The position numbers were made by a program, and so were the translations under genes. Below, piece after piece: positions 25,210-33,676 of a DNA stretch of 64,000 nt. Source of the DNA: a bacterium (GTDB lineage Bacteria; Ratteibacteria; UBA8468; B48-G9; JAFGKM01); contig JALNXB010000001.1 of the NCBI GenBank assembly GCA_023230585.1, positions 1-64,000 of the forward strand. The letters are read 5' to 3'. Below the pieces are notes generated by a model. That model saw only the letters and a list, made by a program, of their open reading frames with translations, made no database searches and had not been told where the DNA came from. Each line of letters starts with the position of its first letter. The first letter of the stretch is position 1.

Positions 25210-26274
25210 ATGAATAAAAAAATAAAAGTGGGTATTGTGGGCTCAAAGTTTGCGGCAGATTTTCATGCAGATAGTTACAAACGAAACAATATGGTAGAAA
25301 TAACATCTGTAGCAGCTATAGATAACCTTGAAGAGTTTTCTGCTAAATGGAATATTCCAAGAGTCTATACCGATTATAAAGAAATGTTTGCAAAAGAAGA
25401 ACTCGATTTAATCTCTGTTTGTGTACCAAATTTTCTTCATCATCCTGTGGTAATGGCTGCCGCCGAAGCAGGTAAAAACGTTTTATGTGAAAAACCTCTT
25501 GCAACAAACACAAAAGATGCTCGTGAGATGGTTGAAACCTGTAAAAAGAAAGGTGTTAAACTCTTTTATGCTGAAGACTGGACTTTTGCTCCAGCGTTAC
25601 GTAGAGCAGAAGAGATAGTTAAAGAAGGAGGTATTGGAACCTCTCTATATGTTAAAGCTAAAGAATGTCATAACGGTACCCACAGCCCTTTTGCTAAGAA
25701 TAAGGAGACCTGTGGTGGTGGTAGCCTTATACATTTAGGGATACATCCTGTAGGGTGGGTGCTTCAATTTCTTGGAGATGGCGGAAAAAATAAAGTGGTA
25801 GAGGTTTTCGCTATGTGTACAAGTGGTAGCGAAAATAATTTTGTACACAAAGATAATAGTGGCGAAGATTTTGGTATGGGTATGATGACTTTTGAGCAAG
25901 GGCAACGCGCTTTTGTTGAAGGTAACTATATAACAGTTGGCGGTATGAATGATATTGTTGAAATATACGGGACAACTGGAAACATTAAAGTTGAGTTGAC
26001 TTTTGGGTCTCCTCTAAAAGTATATAGCCAGAACGGTTATTCTTATGTAATGGAAAAGGCAGACACAACCCAAGGTTGGACAGCTCCAGCTGTTGACGAG
26101 TTTTATAATCTTGGATATGTGGAAGAACTTGCTTATGCGGTAGATTGTATCGCTAACAATAAAGAGATTATATATGGTTGTAGCCCTGAACTTGGGTTGG
26201 CATGTATTGAAATTATTGAGGCTATGTATGAGTCTAACGAAAAAGGGACTGTTATAAAAGGTCGGTGGGGATAA
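25210..26274 (+). CDS. Gfo/Idh/MocA-family oxidoreductase
   Basis: This 354-residue NAD(P)-dependent dehydrogenase has a Rossmann N-terminus (VGIVGSKFAADFHADSY), the family motif CEKPLATNTKDA with the Lys of EKP, and the C-terminal alpha/beta domain containing GGGSLIHLGIHPVGWVL. Family members oxidise or epimerise sugars, inositols or sugar acids. AAGGAGA precedes the ATG and it lies 19 nt after the DPD-like gene. It is followed at similar spacing by an SDR and a 2-hydroxyacid dehydrogenase. Three redox enzymes in a row suggest stepwise rearrangement of a sugar or uronate; the substrate is not readable from sequence. Confidence 0.87.
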   Translation: MNKKIKVGIVGSKFAADFHADSYKRNNMVEITSVAAIDNLEEFSAKWNIPRVYTDYKEMFAKEELDLISVCVPNFLHHPVVMAAAEAGKNVLCEKPLATNTKDAREMVETCKKKGVKLFYAEDWTFAPALRRAEEIVKEGGIGTSLYVKAKECHNGTHSPFAKNKETCGGGSLIHLGIHPVGWVLQFLGDGGKNKVVEVFAMCTSGSENNFVHKDNSGEDFGMGMMTFEQGQRAFVEGNYITVGGMNDIVEIYGTTGNIKVELTFGSPLKVYSQNGYSYVMEKADTTQGWTAPAVDEFYNLGYVEELAYAVDCIANNKEIIYGCSPELGLACIEIIEAMYESNEKGTVIKGRWG

Positions 26275-26293
26275 ACTATAAGGAGAAAGAAAA

Positions 26294-27139
26294 ATGATGA
26301 AAGCAGAAGAAAAACTTAAAGGTATGTTTTCTCTTGAAGGGAAAACTGCTGTAATTACAGGAGCAGGTGGAGTTATATTTGGAACTGTTGCAAGAGGGCT
26401 TGCGGAATTAGGAGTGAAGGTATCAGTGTTGGACCTTCGTCTTGAAGAAGCAGAAAAAACTGCTTCAGATATTAACGCAAAAGGTGGAGAGGCTTTTGCT
26501 GTAGCAGTAGACGTTCTCAACCAAGAAAGCGTTACAAAAGCTTACCAGTCTGTTGTTGAAAAGTTTGGTAGGGTAGATATTCTTATCAACGGTGCAGGTG
26601 GAAACCACCCCAAAGCTATCACCAATAAAGAGTCAGGTGTTTTTTTCCATAACCTTTCCCCTGAAGGTATCAAGTTTGTGTTTGACCTAAACATACTTGG
26701 AACAGTACTTCCTTCTTTGGTTTTTGTGCAGAAGATGATAGAACAGAAAGAAGGTGTTATTATAAACACTTCTTCAATGAGCGCTGACACTCCTCTCTCA
26801 AGAACCTTAGCATACTCTGCAGCAAAAGCTGCTGTTAGTAATTTTACACGGTGGTTGGCAGCTGATTTAGCAATGAACCATTCTCCGTTAATTAGAGTTA
26901 ATGAAATTAGACCAGGGTTTTTCCCTACTCTTCAGAACGCAGATTTAATTAGTAAAACTCCGGGCGTTCTTAAAGAGAGCAGAGGTGCAGATATTTTAGG
27001 CGGAACTCCAATGGGTAGATACGGTAAACCAGAAGAAATTCTTGGCGGTATAGTATATTTATGCTCACCATCAGCTTCTTTTACCACTGGTAGTAGTCTG
27101 GCTATAGATGGAGGGTATGGCTCTTTCAGTGGGGTTTAA
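26294..27139 (+). CDS. Short-chain dehydrogenase, D-mannonate oxidoreductase-like
   Basis: This 281-residue SDR has the nucleotide motif TGAGGVIFGTVARGL, NGAGGN in place of NAG, the catalytic Ser of NTSSMSADTP, YSAAKAAVSNF as YxxxK, and a tail TTGSSLAIDGGYGSFSG. The insertion around NHPKAITNKE and the LEGKTAVITGAGG opening resemble the SDR-type fructuronate/mannonate oxidoreductases, which interconvert D-fructuronate and D-mannonate. That fits the KDG kinase and KDPG aldolase genes nearby, though no mannonate dehydratase is in the window. AAGGAGAAAG precedes the ATG. Other sugar-alcohol substrates remain possible. Confidence 0.8.
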   Translation: MMKAEEKLKGMFSLEGKTAVITGAGGVIFGTVARGLAELGVKVSVLDLRLEEAEKTASDINAKGGEAFAVAVDVLNQESVTKAYQSVVEKFGRVDILINGAGGNHPKAITNKESGVFFHNLSPEGIKFVFDLNILGTVLPSLVFVQKMIEQKEGVIINTSSMSADTPLSRTLAYSAAKAAVSNFTRWLAADLAMNHSPLIRVNEIRPGFFPTLQNADLISKTPGVLKESRGADILGGTPMGRYGKPEEILGGIVYLCSPSASFTTGSSLAIDGGYGSFSGV

Positions 27140-27161
27140 TAAGTTAACATTAGGAGGTAGT

Positions 27162-28127
27162 ATGAAATTTAAGATAGTTATTGCTGATGATCGGTATTAT
27201 CCTGACTATGAAGCTGAACAAAAGGTTTTAGCGCCTCTAAACGCTGAGGTTGTTACTGTCCAAAGCAATACGGCATCAGATATACTTAATGCAAGTAGAG
27301 ATGCGGACGGTTTGATAGTAAATCTACCACCGATAACATCAGAGATAATAAACGGGTTAGAAAAATGTCGTATTATTTCTCGATACGGAGTAGGTTATGA
27401 TAATGTAGATGTTTCTACAGCAACAGAAAAAGGTATATGGGTTGCGAATGTCCCTGACTATTGCGGTGACGATGTATCTGACCAGGCAATGGGGTTGTTT
27501 CTTTCTTGCGTAAGAAAGGTGGCTCAAAGAGATAGGAATATAAGAGCGGGTATATGGGATGTAAAATCAACATCTCCTGAGTATAGAATTAAAGATAAAA
27601 CCTTCGTTTTTTTTGGTTATGGAATGATTGCACGGGTTGTTCATCGTAAATTGAAAGGATTTGAATTAGGCAGAGTACTTGTTTATGACCCTTATGTTGA
27701 AGATTCTATTATATCTGATGCAGGAGGAGAAAAAGTTGATTTGGAAACAGCGCTAAGAGAAGGAGACTATTTCTCGGTACATATGCCTGTTACAGAAAAG
27801 ACACAAAAAATGTTTAACGAGGTTATATTTAGTAAAATGAAACCGACTGCAATTTTTATCAACACCTCAAGAGGTGCTGTTGTTGATGAGAAAGCTCTTT
27901 ATAGGGCATTAAAAGAAGGTTGGATAGATAGTGCTGGGTTAGATGTTTTTGAACAAGAACCGATTAGTAGAGATAATCCATTGTTATCTTTAGACAATAT
28001 TACTCTTTCAGACCATGTAGGGTTTTATACAGAAGAATCTATGCTTGAGTTAAAAACTAAAGCTGCTCAAAATGTGAAAGAGGTACTACTCGGCGGAAAA
28101 CCCACGTACCCTATTAATAAGGTATAA
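27162..28127 (+). CDS. D-isomer-specific 2-hydroxyacid dehydrogenase
   Basis: This 321-residue enzyme has the catalytic trio of the family: Arg in NTSRGAVVDEKAL, Glu in FEQEPIS, and His in LSDHVGFYTEES. The nucleotide-binding loop is FFGYGMIARVVHRKL. It is closest in wording to the CtBP/phosphoglycerate-dehydrogenase branch but lacks an ACT domain. The start at 27162 follows AGGAGGTAGT exactly; the longer frame from 27108 overlaps the SDR gene. Last gene of the operon. It likely reduces or oxidises a 2-keto or 2-hydroxy acid derived from sugar acids. Confidence 0.85.
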   Translation: MKFKIVIADDRYYPDYEAEQKVLAPLNAEVVTVQSNTASDILNASRDADGLIVNLPPITSEIINGLEKCRIISRYGVGYDNVDVSTATEKGIWVANVPDYCGDDVSDQAMGLFLSCVRKVAQRDRNIRAGIWDVKSTSPEYRIKDKTFVFFGYGMIARVVHRKLKGFELGRVLVYDPYVEDSIISDAGGEKVDLETALREGDYFSVHMPVTEKTQKMFNEVIFSKMKPTAIFINTSRGAVVDEKALYRALKEGWIDSAGLDVFEQEPISRDNPLLSLDNITLSDHVGFYTEESMLELKTKAAQNVKEVLLGGKPTYPINKV

Positions 28128-28140
28128 AAGGGGGAAAAAA

Positions 28141-28625
28141 GTATGTAGTGTCTACTCACTCTGGGACTACGGCGCATACACCTTCTACGCCACAATCGGG
28201 CACTCTGAGAACTCACCCTTCTGCACAAAGAGCGTCTCCGAAGGGCTTAACAGGCTCAGAGTAGGGGAACAAAAGGCTTAAACCTTTTGTTAACAGCCCG
28301 ATTCTTGCTTGAGTTGTAGTAGCACCTCGTAATTCGTTCGTAGACACATACTTTTTTAACGAAGAAAAGGCAAAGGCACGGATAAAAGCATAAAAGAAAG
28401 GCGTATGGGGTGTCTACTCTCTCTGGTACTACGGCGCATACACCTTCTACGCCACAATCGGGCACTCTGAGAACTCACCCTTCTGCACAAAGAGCGTCTC
28501 CGAAGGGCTTAACAGGCTCAGAGTAGGGGAACAAAAGGCTTGAACCTTTTGTTAACAGCTCGATTCTTGCTTGAGTTGTAGTAGCACCTCGTAATTCGTT
28601 CCTAAACACATACTTTTTTAACGAA
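28141..28625. repeat. Tandem duplication of a 223-nt structured repeat, period 262
   Basis: Copy 1 is 28141-28363 and copy 2 is 28403-28625, aligned without gaps at an offset of 262 and with only a few substitutions. Each unit can form several hairpins. In copy 1 these are GGCG/CGCC (28171/28188), CTCTGAG/CTCAGAG (28203-28209/28255-28261) enclosing CCCTTC/GAAGGG (28216-28221/28240-28245), and AACAAAAGG/CCTTTTGTT (28268-28276/28283-28291). The spacer and the element at 28706-28745 share GGATAAAAGCATAAAAGAAA, which suggests a longer original unit. Confidence 0.8.
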
Positions 28626-28810
28626 ATAAGAACAATAATAAAGACGAGGGTTGCCACGTCATTAGAAGGCATTCCTCTCAATGCCACAAAACTGCGACAA
28701 GGCAAGGATAAAAGCATAAAAGAAAAGCGTATGGAGTATCTACTCACTCCTCTTTGCCCTCTACCCTTGGGGGAGAGGGATTAAGGGAGAGGGGGTCTTT
28801 ATGTCTTCGC

Positions 28811-28875
28811 CCCATTCCGTCTTTGCGAGCCGTTTTTTAGCGTGGCAATCTCGCCGTAGGCGGAAAAGGAATGGG
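28811..28875 (-). repeat. Dispersed CATTCC/GGAATG repeat, inverted copy
   Basis: CCCATTCC (28811-28818) and GGAATGGG (28868-28875) bound an element whose reverse complement matches the copies at 980-1060 and 35109-35169, including GCGTGGCAATCTCGCC. Confidence 0.65.
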
Positions 28876-29051
28876 AATAAACAATAGTGTATAGGATAAA
28901 AACGAGGATTGCCACGTCATTAAAAGGCATTCCTCGCAATGTCACAAAACGGCGACAAGGCAAGGTTGCTGAAACAAGTTCGGGATGACAAAATTGAACG
29001 GGAGAGAAAACTACATTTAGCAGAATAACATATTATACAAGGAGGAATATA

Positions 29052-30014
29052 ATGGAAATTTCTAAAAAAATAGAAGAGTTTGGGATAGTGCCAGTTATAA
29101 AAATTGATAGAGCAGAAGATGCTGTACCTCTTGCACGTGCATTGGCAAAAGGTGGGCTACCTCTTATTGAGATAACTTTTCGTACAGATGCAGCTGAGGA
29201 ATCTATTCAACGTATTTCAAAAGAGGTTCCTGAAATGTTGCTCGGTGCTGGTACAGTTTTAACTACTGAACAGGTTGATAGAGCTGTAGAATCTGGAGCT
29301 TCATTTATAGTATCTCCCGGTATCAACCCATCGGTAGTAAAACATTGTCTTTCAAGAAAAATCCCTATTTTCCCAGGCATAGCAACGCCTTCAGAAATAG
29401 AGACAGCTCTTGAACTGGGCTTAAAAGTATTAAAGTTTTTCCCGGCAGAAGCTTTAGGTGGGCTTAATATATTAAAAGCATTAAGTGGACCATACGGACA
29501 GGTAAAATTTATGCCTTTAGGAGGAGTTAATCCTAACAATATGAACCAATACCTTGCCTTTAAAAAAGTTGCTGCAGTTGGTGGTACCTGGTTAGCTAAA
29601 GACGATGTAATAAAAGCAGGTGATTTTGATAAAATAACAGCACTTGCAGAAGAAGCGGTCAACACTATGCTCGGTTTTGAGTTTGCTCACATTGGAATCA
29701 ATGCTTCTGATGCAGAAGCCTCTCTTAAGGCTACAAAACTTTTTTCATCAATCTTTAACTTCCCTCTCAAAGAAGGTAACAGTTCTAACTTTGCCGGCTC
29801 AGGAATAGAGGTAAATAAGAGTAAAGGACTTGGCACTAACGGGCATATAGCCATATCTACCAACTCTATTTTTAGAGCAATCGCTAATTTTGAAAGGAAA
29901 GGAATATTGGTTGACCACTCTACAACAAAAAAAGATTCTAAAGGAGAAGTAGTCGCAGTTTATCTAAAAGAAGAGATTGCAGGGTTTGCTGTTCATCTTC
30001 TTCAAAAGAAGTAA
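29052..30014 (+). CDS. eda: KDPG/KHG aldolase with C-terminal VOC-like domain
   Basis: Residues 1-205 are a class I 2-keto-3-deoxy-6-phosphogluconate aldolase, cleaving KDPG to pyruvate and glyceraldehyde 3-phosphate. Glu40 (LPLIEITFRTD) and Schiff-base Lys128 (GLKVLKFFPAEALGG) correspond to the family's catalytic Glu and Lys; GAGTVL and FMPLGGVN shape the phosphate site. Residues about 212-320 (EFAHIGINASDAEASLKATKLF ... GFAVHLL) form a vicinal-oxygen-chelate fold, a fusion also known in some Firmicutes, whose function is unclear. The enzyme completes the KDG pathway with the kinase at 31243. Ribosome-binding site AAGGAGGAAT. Confidence 0.88.
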   Translation: MEISKKIEEFGIVPVIKIDRAEDAVPLARALAKGGLPLIEITFRTDAAEESIQRISKEVPEMLLGAGTVLTTEQVDRAVESGASFIVSPGINPSVVKHCLSRKIPIFPGIATPSEIETALELGLKVLKFFPAEALGGLNILKALSGPYGQVKFMPLGGVNPNNMNQYLAFKKVAAVGGTWLAKDDVIKAGDFDKITALAEEAVNTMLGFEFAHIGINASDAEASLKATKLFSSIFNFPLKEGNSSNFAGSGIEVNKSKGLGTNGHIAISTNSIFRAIANFERKGILVDHSTTKKDSKGEVVAVYLKEEIAGFAVHLLQKK

Positions 30015-30144
30015 TGTAACTCCTGAGTAAACACAACTATTTTGTAATAAATGTGAAATCCCCTCTCCTTTTGGGAGATTGGATGTTAGACCATCTTCAC
30101 GAAGTAATAATACTAACAAGAAATTGTTAGTTAAAAAAGATATA

Positions 30145-30182
30145 GGGTACCTCTTTAAGTTTAATCTTATAAAGAAGTACCC
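30145..30182. terminator. Bidirectional terminator between eda and nagB
   Basis: GGGTAC (30145-30150) pairs with GTACCC (30177-30182), continued after one mismatch by TCTTTA (30152-30157) with TAAAGA (30170-30175). A-rich sequence on the left gives a T-run for the minus strand, and TAAAATATTTTATT follows on the right. It sits between converging genes. Confidence 0.6.
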
Positions 30183-30250
30183 CTAAAATATTTTATTACC
30201 TAAAAAAGATTTTTTCCTTTATTGCTTTCACAGCAAACTGTTGCCGTTAA

Positions 30251-31108
30251 TTATTTTTCAACAGCAGGTGCTGGATTTAGTTTTGATGCTGCATCTTTAT
30301 CCACATACAGAACTGTAGAGTGGTGTTGTCTTAAAAGAGAAGCAGGCATCAACGGAGTAATAGGTCCTTCTACTGCTTTCTGTATAGCATCGGCCTTCTG
30401 TTCTCCAGGCACAATAGTTAAAATATAATCTGCTTCAAGGATAGCAGCACAACTCATAGTAATAGCTTTTCTTGGTACATCTGCCAATGTTGCGTATCTT
30501 GATGCAGGGTCTGGGTGGTTCTTATAATCGTCATACTGCTGTTGAACAGAAACATCGTCTATCTCAATTGGGAGCACCCATTTTGAAGAATATATATCTG
30601 TACCCGGCTCATTAAAAGCTATATGTCCGTTAACTCCAATACCTATAAACGCTATATAAACTCCTCCGTCATCTCTTATTTTTTTGATAGTTTCTGAAAG
30701 TTTTTTCTCATAATTAGCAACTATCTCTTCAGCAGACCCAGTATGTTCTTTAATATAATTAATATTTGATTCAGGAATCCCTATCTTTTCAAAAATATGT
30801 TTACGCAGGTATACCTCAAATGTGTTAGGATGGTTGCGTGGGAGGTCAAGATACTCATCAAGATGAAACGCAGTAACTTTTGTCCAGTCAATACCTTCAT
30901 TTTTAAATAGATTTGCTAAAAAAGTGTTCTGAGAAGGTGCCGCTGCAAAAACGCATACAACCTGTTTCTTCTTATCAACAGTATATTTTTTAAGAATTTT
31001 TGCAGCTTTTGTAGCCGCTGTTGCACCCATCAACTCAACGTTATCACAGATTTTAACTTTTAATCCAAACTCTATAGGTTCTTGTCCGCAGTCGTTTTTT
31101 TTATCCAT
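30251..31108 (-). CDS. nagB: Glucosamine-6-phosphate deaminase-like protein
   Basis: This 285-residue protein of the NagB/SugarP isomerase family carries FHLDEYLDL, where the Asp acts as proton shuttle in NagB, and GIGVNGHIAFNEPG, with the active-site His and Glu; Asn before GHIAF is normal in Gram-positive-type NagB. TMSCAAILEADYIL and a basic C-terminal part complete the fold. NagB converts glucosamine 6-phosphate to fructose 6-phosphate and ammonia in the cytoplasm. With a PIG-L deacetylase and uronate genes nearby, it fits use of glycans built from uronic acids and amino sugars. AAAGGAGAAAG precedes its ATG, and two hairpins with matching loops lie just upstream. Confidence 0.85.
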   Translation of the reverse strand: MDKKNDCGQEPIEFGLKVKICDNVELMGATAATKAAKILKKYTVDKKKQVVCVFAAAPSQNTFLANLFKNEGIDWTKVTAFHLDEYLDLPRNHPNTFEVYLRKHIFEKIGIPESNINYIKEHTGSAEEIVANYEKKLSETIKKIRDDGGVYIAFIGIGVNGHIAFNEPGTDIYSSKWVLPIEIDDVSVQQQYDDYKNHPDPASRYATLADVPRKAITMSCAAILEADYILTIVPGEQKADAIQKAVEGPITPLMPASLLRQHHSTVLYVDKDAASKLNPAPAVEK

Positions 31109-31120
31109 CTTTCTCCTTTA

Positions 31121-31168
31121 CCCTGCTTCTTCTCGAGCAGGGATTACATCGCTTCTTCTCGGGCGATG
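31121..31168 (-). promoter_or_regulatory. Twin hairpins with matching loops in the nagB leader
   Basis: Read on the plus strand, CCCTGCT/AGCAGGG (31121-31127/31136-31142) encloses TCTTCTCG, and CATCGC/GCGATG (31147-31152/31163-31168) encloses TTCTTCTCGG. On the transcript strand both loops show CGAGAAGA. They stand about 13 nt before the nagB start codon, immediately upstream of the ribosome-binding site. They could be a protein-binding or stability element, or a small dispersed repeat. Confidence 0.5.
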
Positions 31169-31242
31169 GTATGGTGTTAGGAATGCCAAGAAGTTTTTAT
31201 CGTTACCAATTACATCAATTTTTAAATAAAGGTTCTACTTCA

Positions 31243-32277
31243 TTACCTCTGAACTCTACCAGAAACATCTCCACCCATTATGCCTTCAACTTCTTTAACG
31301 GTAACCCTGTTAAAATCTCCGTTAATAGAGTGTTTCAAACAACTTGCTGCTACAGCAAAGTTTAAAGCATATTCAGGTTCCATATTGTTGATCAGCCCGT
31401 AAACAAGACCGCTTGCAAACGAATCTCCTCCTCCTACCCTATCAACAATATCTGTGATTTCATATTTTTTACTTAAATAAAAATTGTTTCTGTTATACAA
31501 ACAGGCAGACCAACCGTTATAGTCAGCACTTTTACTTTCTCTCAATGTTATGGCTATCGCTTTCATCTGAGGGAATTTTTCTAACACTTTTTTAGCCAGT
31601 TGTTCGTATCTGGATATATCTAACTTCCCTTTTTCAACAGCAATATCAGCCGCAATACCAAGCGATTTTTGGCAGTCTTCCTCATTAGCTACACCATAAT
31701 CAACATATTTCACCAGTTCGTTCATTACCTCTGGAGCTGTTTTCCCATATTTCCAAAGTTTTGAACGGAAATTAAAATCACATGAAACTGTTAAACCCGC
31801 ATCTTTTGCAGCCTTCACAGCAGAAATAGATAGGTCTGCAGCAGATTGGCTTATTGCTGGGGTTATACCAGTAATATGGAACCAGTCTGCCCCTTTAAAC
31901 GTTTTGTTCCAATCGATAGAATTAATCCCTGCAATAGAGATAGCTGACCCAGAACGGTCATAAACAACTTTTGAACCTCTTTGGTTAGCACCTGTTTCAA
32001 GAAAATATATACCCATTCTACCTTCGCCCCACTCTATCAAGGAAGTGTCAACCCCAAAACTTCTTAGGTTTGATATACATGCCTTTGAGATATCGTTGTT
32101 TGGTAGAACAGAAACAAAGGCTGCGTCCATACCATAGTTGGCAAGAGAAACAGCTACATTTGCTTCCCCGCCCCCAAAGGTTGCTTCCAACACAGGCGAT
32201 TGGAAAAGTCTATCTGCGCCTGGGGACTTTAGTCTTAACATTATTTCTCCAAAAGTAACAATTCTTTTTACGCTCAT
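31243..32277 (-). CDS. kdgK: 2-dehydro-3-deoxygluconokinase (PfkB family)
   Basis: This 344-residue sugar kinase phosphorylates 2-keto-3-deoxygluconate to KDPG. It opens with VTFGEIMLRLKSP, has FGGGEANVAVSLANYG in the substrate lobe, DWFHITGITPA, CDFNFRSKLW, and the catalytic/anion-hole motif VGGGDSFASGLVYGL with the general-base Asp. The EIMLRL opening and CDFNFRSKLW are typical of KdgK rather than of fructokinase. It is paired functionally with the KDPG aldolase at 29052. Upstream on its strand a TTGACA/TAATAT promoter is visible, and AGGAGATATG gives the ribosome-binding site. Confidence 0.88.
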   Translation of the reverse strand: MSVKRIVTFGEIMLRLKSPGADRLFQSPVLEATFGGGEANVAVSLANYGMDAAFVSVLPNNDISKACISNLRSFGVDTSLIEWGEGRMGIYFLETGANQRGSKVVYDRSGSAISIAGINSIDWNKTFKGADWFHITGITPAISQSAADLSISAVKAAKDAGLTVSCDFNFRSKLWKYGKTAPEVMNELVKYVDYGVANEEDCQKSLGIAADIAVEKGKLDISRYEQLAKKVLEKFPQMKAIAITLRESKSADYNGWSACLYNRNNFYLSKKYEITDIVDRVGGGDSFASGLVYGLINNMEPEYALNFAVAASCLKHSINGDFNRVTVKEVEGIMGGDVSGRVQR

Positions 32278-32322
32278 ATCTCCTCCTTGTAATGATTGTT
32301 TTTTTAAAGGTATGTTACCTTT

Positions 32323-32352
32323 ATATTAACACAAAAGGCAATTTCTTGTCAA
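32323..32352 (-). promoter_or_regulatory. Promoter of kdgK
   Basis: On the minus strand, TTGACA (32352-32347), an 18-bp spacer and TAATAT (32328-32323) lie about 50 nt before the kdgK start. The rest of the 299-nt gap (32278-32576) has no gene I can support. Confidence 0.55.
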
Positions 32353-32576
32353 TTTTGAGAACTTTCTCTACCTATTCTATTACCTGCAAAGAGTACTGTT
32401 TGTACTGTTTAATGGAAGTTTTTCGCAAAATTTATAAAAACCCACAAATGTTGAAAAACATCTGTTTTTTAAACACTATACAGAAAGAAGACCATCTTCT
32501 AAATAACTATGATTACTCCTTGTAAAAATTGTGGTTTCTCTTCTTCTGTACCCTATATTGAACAAGAAATCATTGA

Positions 32577-33569
32577 TTATGAGTTGTTCACTTCCCGTAT
32601 ATTGGCAAGAATGTCTCCTTTATCTGCGTAAGGGTGCCTTGATGCAAGGTCAACATCAGAATGTCTCCTGCTACATCCATACTTGGTTAAAAGTCCGCTT
32701 ATAGGCGCCCTAATCTCTTCTATTTCCAGATTTGCATCGCTAAATAGAGTGCCCAGCATATCGCCTTTCTTTATATAATCGCCCGGTTTCCAGCCATTTT
32801 CAATAAATAACCCGTTGAAAGGAGCAACAACTGGAACAGGTGCAGGTACACCATCTCGTGCTACAAGGGATTTTTCAGTACCTTCTGGTTCTCCTTCAAA
32901 CATACCTAAATGTTTTGAACAGTTTTCAAGCGCTCTTATACCAATTTTGACCTGTTCTTCCAGTACCACATATTGGCCTGAAAACTCCGTAGAGAATGAG
33001 GGTTTGCCTCCTCTGTTAAATATTTTTCTTAAAGAAGTGGGTTGATCGTCAAATACTTGTTTTTCTATTATTACCATAGGGAATGCGGAAGCCATAGCCA
33101 GAGAAACGCTATCTGTATCATCGTTGGTGCGTACATAAGCAATATTAAAAAAACTATGGCAGTGCATATCTATGTTATGGGTTGCTTCTTTAACAAGTAT
33201 TTCGTATATCAGGTATACTATTTGCTCAATCTCGTGACCTTCAGGATTACCTGGCCAACCTCTGTTCATATCGTCTTGCCTTCGGCCTTTAGGTAAACCT
33301 GGTTCAGAATAGACGTGGTGTCTTCTGTTCCACAAAGCAGGCGGGTTTGAGAAAGGAAGGAGGTAGAATTTTCCTTTAAGAATCTTTTCTGCAGCCACAG
33401 GGCAAAACCTCCTTATCACCTCGCATCCAATAACCTCTATTCCATGCTGTTCAGCGTTTATAAGGAAGCAGGGACCGGGTTTGCCTGAATCTATCTCCCA
33501 GTATGGAAGTTTGAACGGTCTAATATTTTTAACATTGACATCTATAAACTTTTTCTTTATTTCAGCCAT
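32577..33569 (-). CDS. M14-type succinylglutamate desuccinylase/aspartoacylase-like hydrolase, copy 2
   Basis: This 330-residue zinc hydrolase of the AstE/AspA branch shows NAEQHGIEVIGCE (His42, Glu45 as metal ligands), NPPALWNRRHHVY, DDMNRGWPGNPEG with the substrate Asn-Arg pair, and ATHNIDMHCHS with the third His ligand. A C-terminal lipoyl-like barrel (VAPFNGLFIENGWKPGDYIKKGDMLGTLF) is usual in the bacterial subfamily. These enzymes remove acyl groups from amino compounds; the substrate is unknown. It follows a close paralogue (33677-34666) in the same orientation, from which it differs mainly in the middle (FFNIAYVRTNDDTD versus FFGIAFAGACDNEE). Confidence 0.83.
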   Translation of the reverse strand: MAEIKKKFIDVNVKNIRPFKLPYWEIDSGKPGPCFLINAEQHGIEVIGCEVIRRFCPVAAEKILKGKFYLLPFSNPPALWNRRHHVYSEPGLPKGRRQDDMNRGWPGNPEGHEIEQIVYLIYEILVKEATHNIDMHCHSFFNIAYVRTNDDTDSVSLAMASAFPMVIIEKQVFDDQPTSLRKIFNRGGKPSFSTEFSGQYVVLEEQVKIGIRALENCSKHLGMFEGEPEGTEKSLVARDGVPAPVPVVAPFNGLFIENGWKPGDYIKKGDMLGTLFSDANLEIEEIRAPISGLLTKYGCSRRHSDVDLASRHPYADKGDILANIREVNNS

Positions 33570-33676
33570 TTAAAACCTCTTGTTGTAAATATTCATTGGG
33601 ATATTTTCCCCTGTCTTAAGTATTCTGTTCCCTTTACCTTCTTTTATTCAATTTGTTTAAGCGAATACTTACGAAC

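Larger units (their letters stand above)
28128..29051. other. 924-bp non-coding stretch packed with repeats
   Basis: No credible gene. It contains the tandem 223-nt repeat at 28141-28363 and 28403-28625, a partial third start at 28706-28745, two copies of an element beginning CGAGGRTTGCCACGTCATT (about 28645-28705 and 28903-28967), an inverted copy of the AGGGTAGAGGG family (28750-28799), and an inverted CATTCC/GGAATG repeat (28811-28875). Minus-strand ORFs here are side effects of the repeats. The ribosome-binding site AAGGAGGAAT of the next gene ends the stretch. Confidence 0.7.

Noticed and set aside
28141..28625. CRISPR array
   Set aside because: Only two long units with a 39-nt gap, no short regular repeats and no cas genes; no CRISPR was seen anywhere in the window.
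28256..28747. Two minus-strand ORFs of 69 and 90 residues
   Set aside because: They are parallel readings of the tandem repeat and its flanks, with no ribosome-binding site or protein family look.
32292..32525. Plus-strand ORF of 77 residues between kdgK and the M14 gene
   Set aside because: No ribosome-binding site, and it overlaps the kdgK promoter on the other strand.
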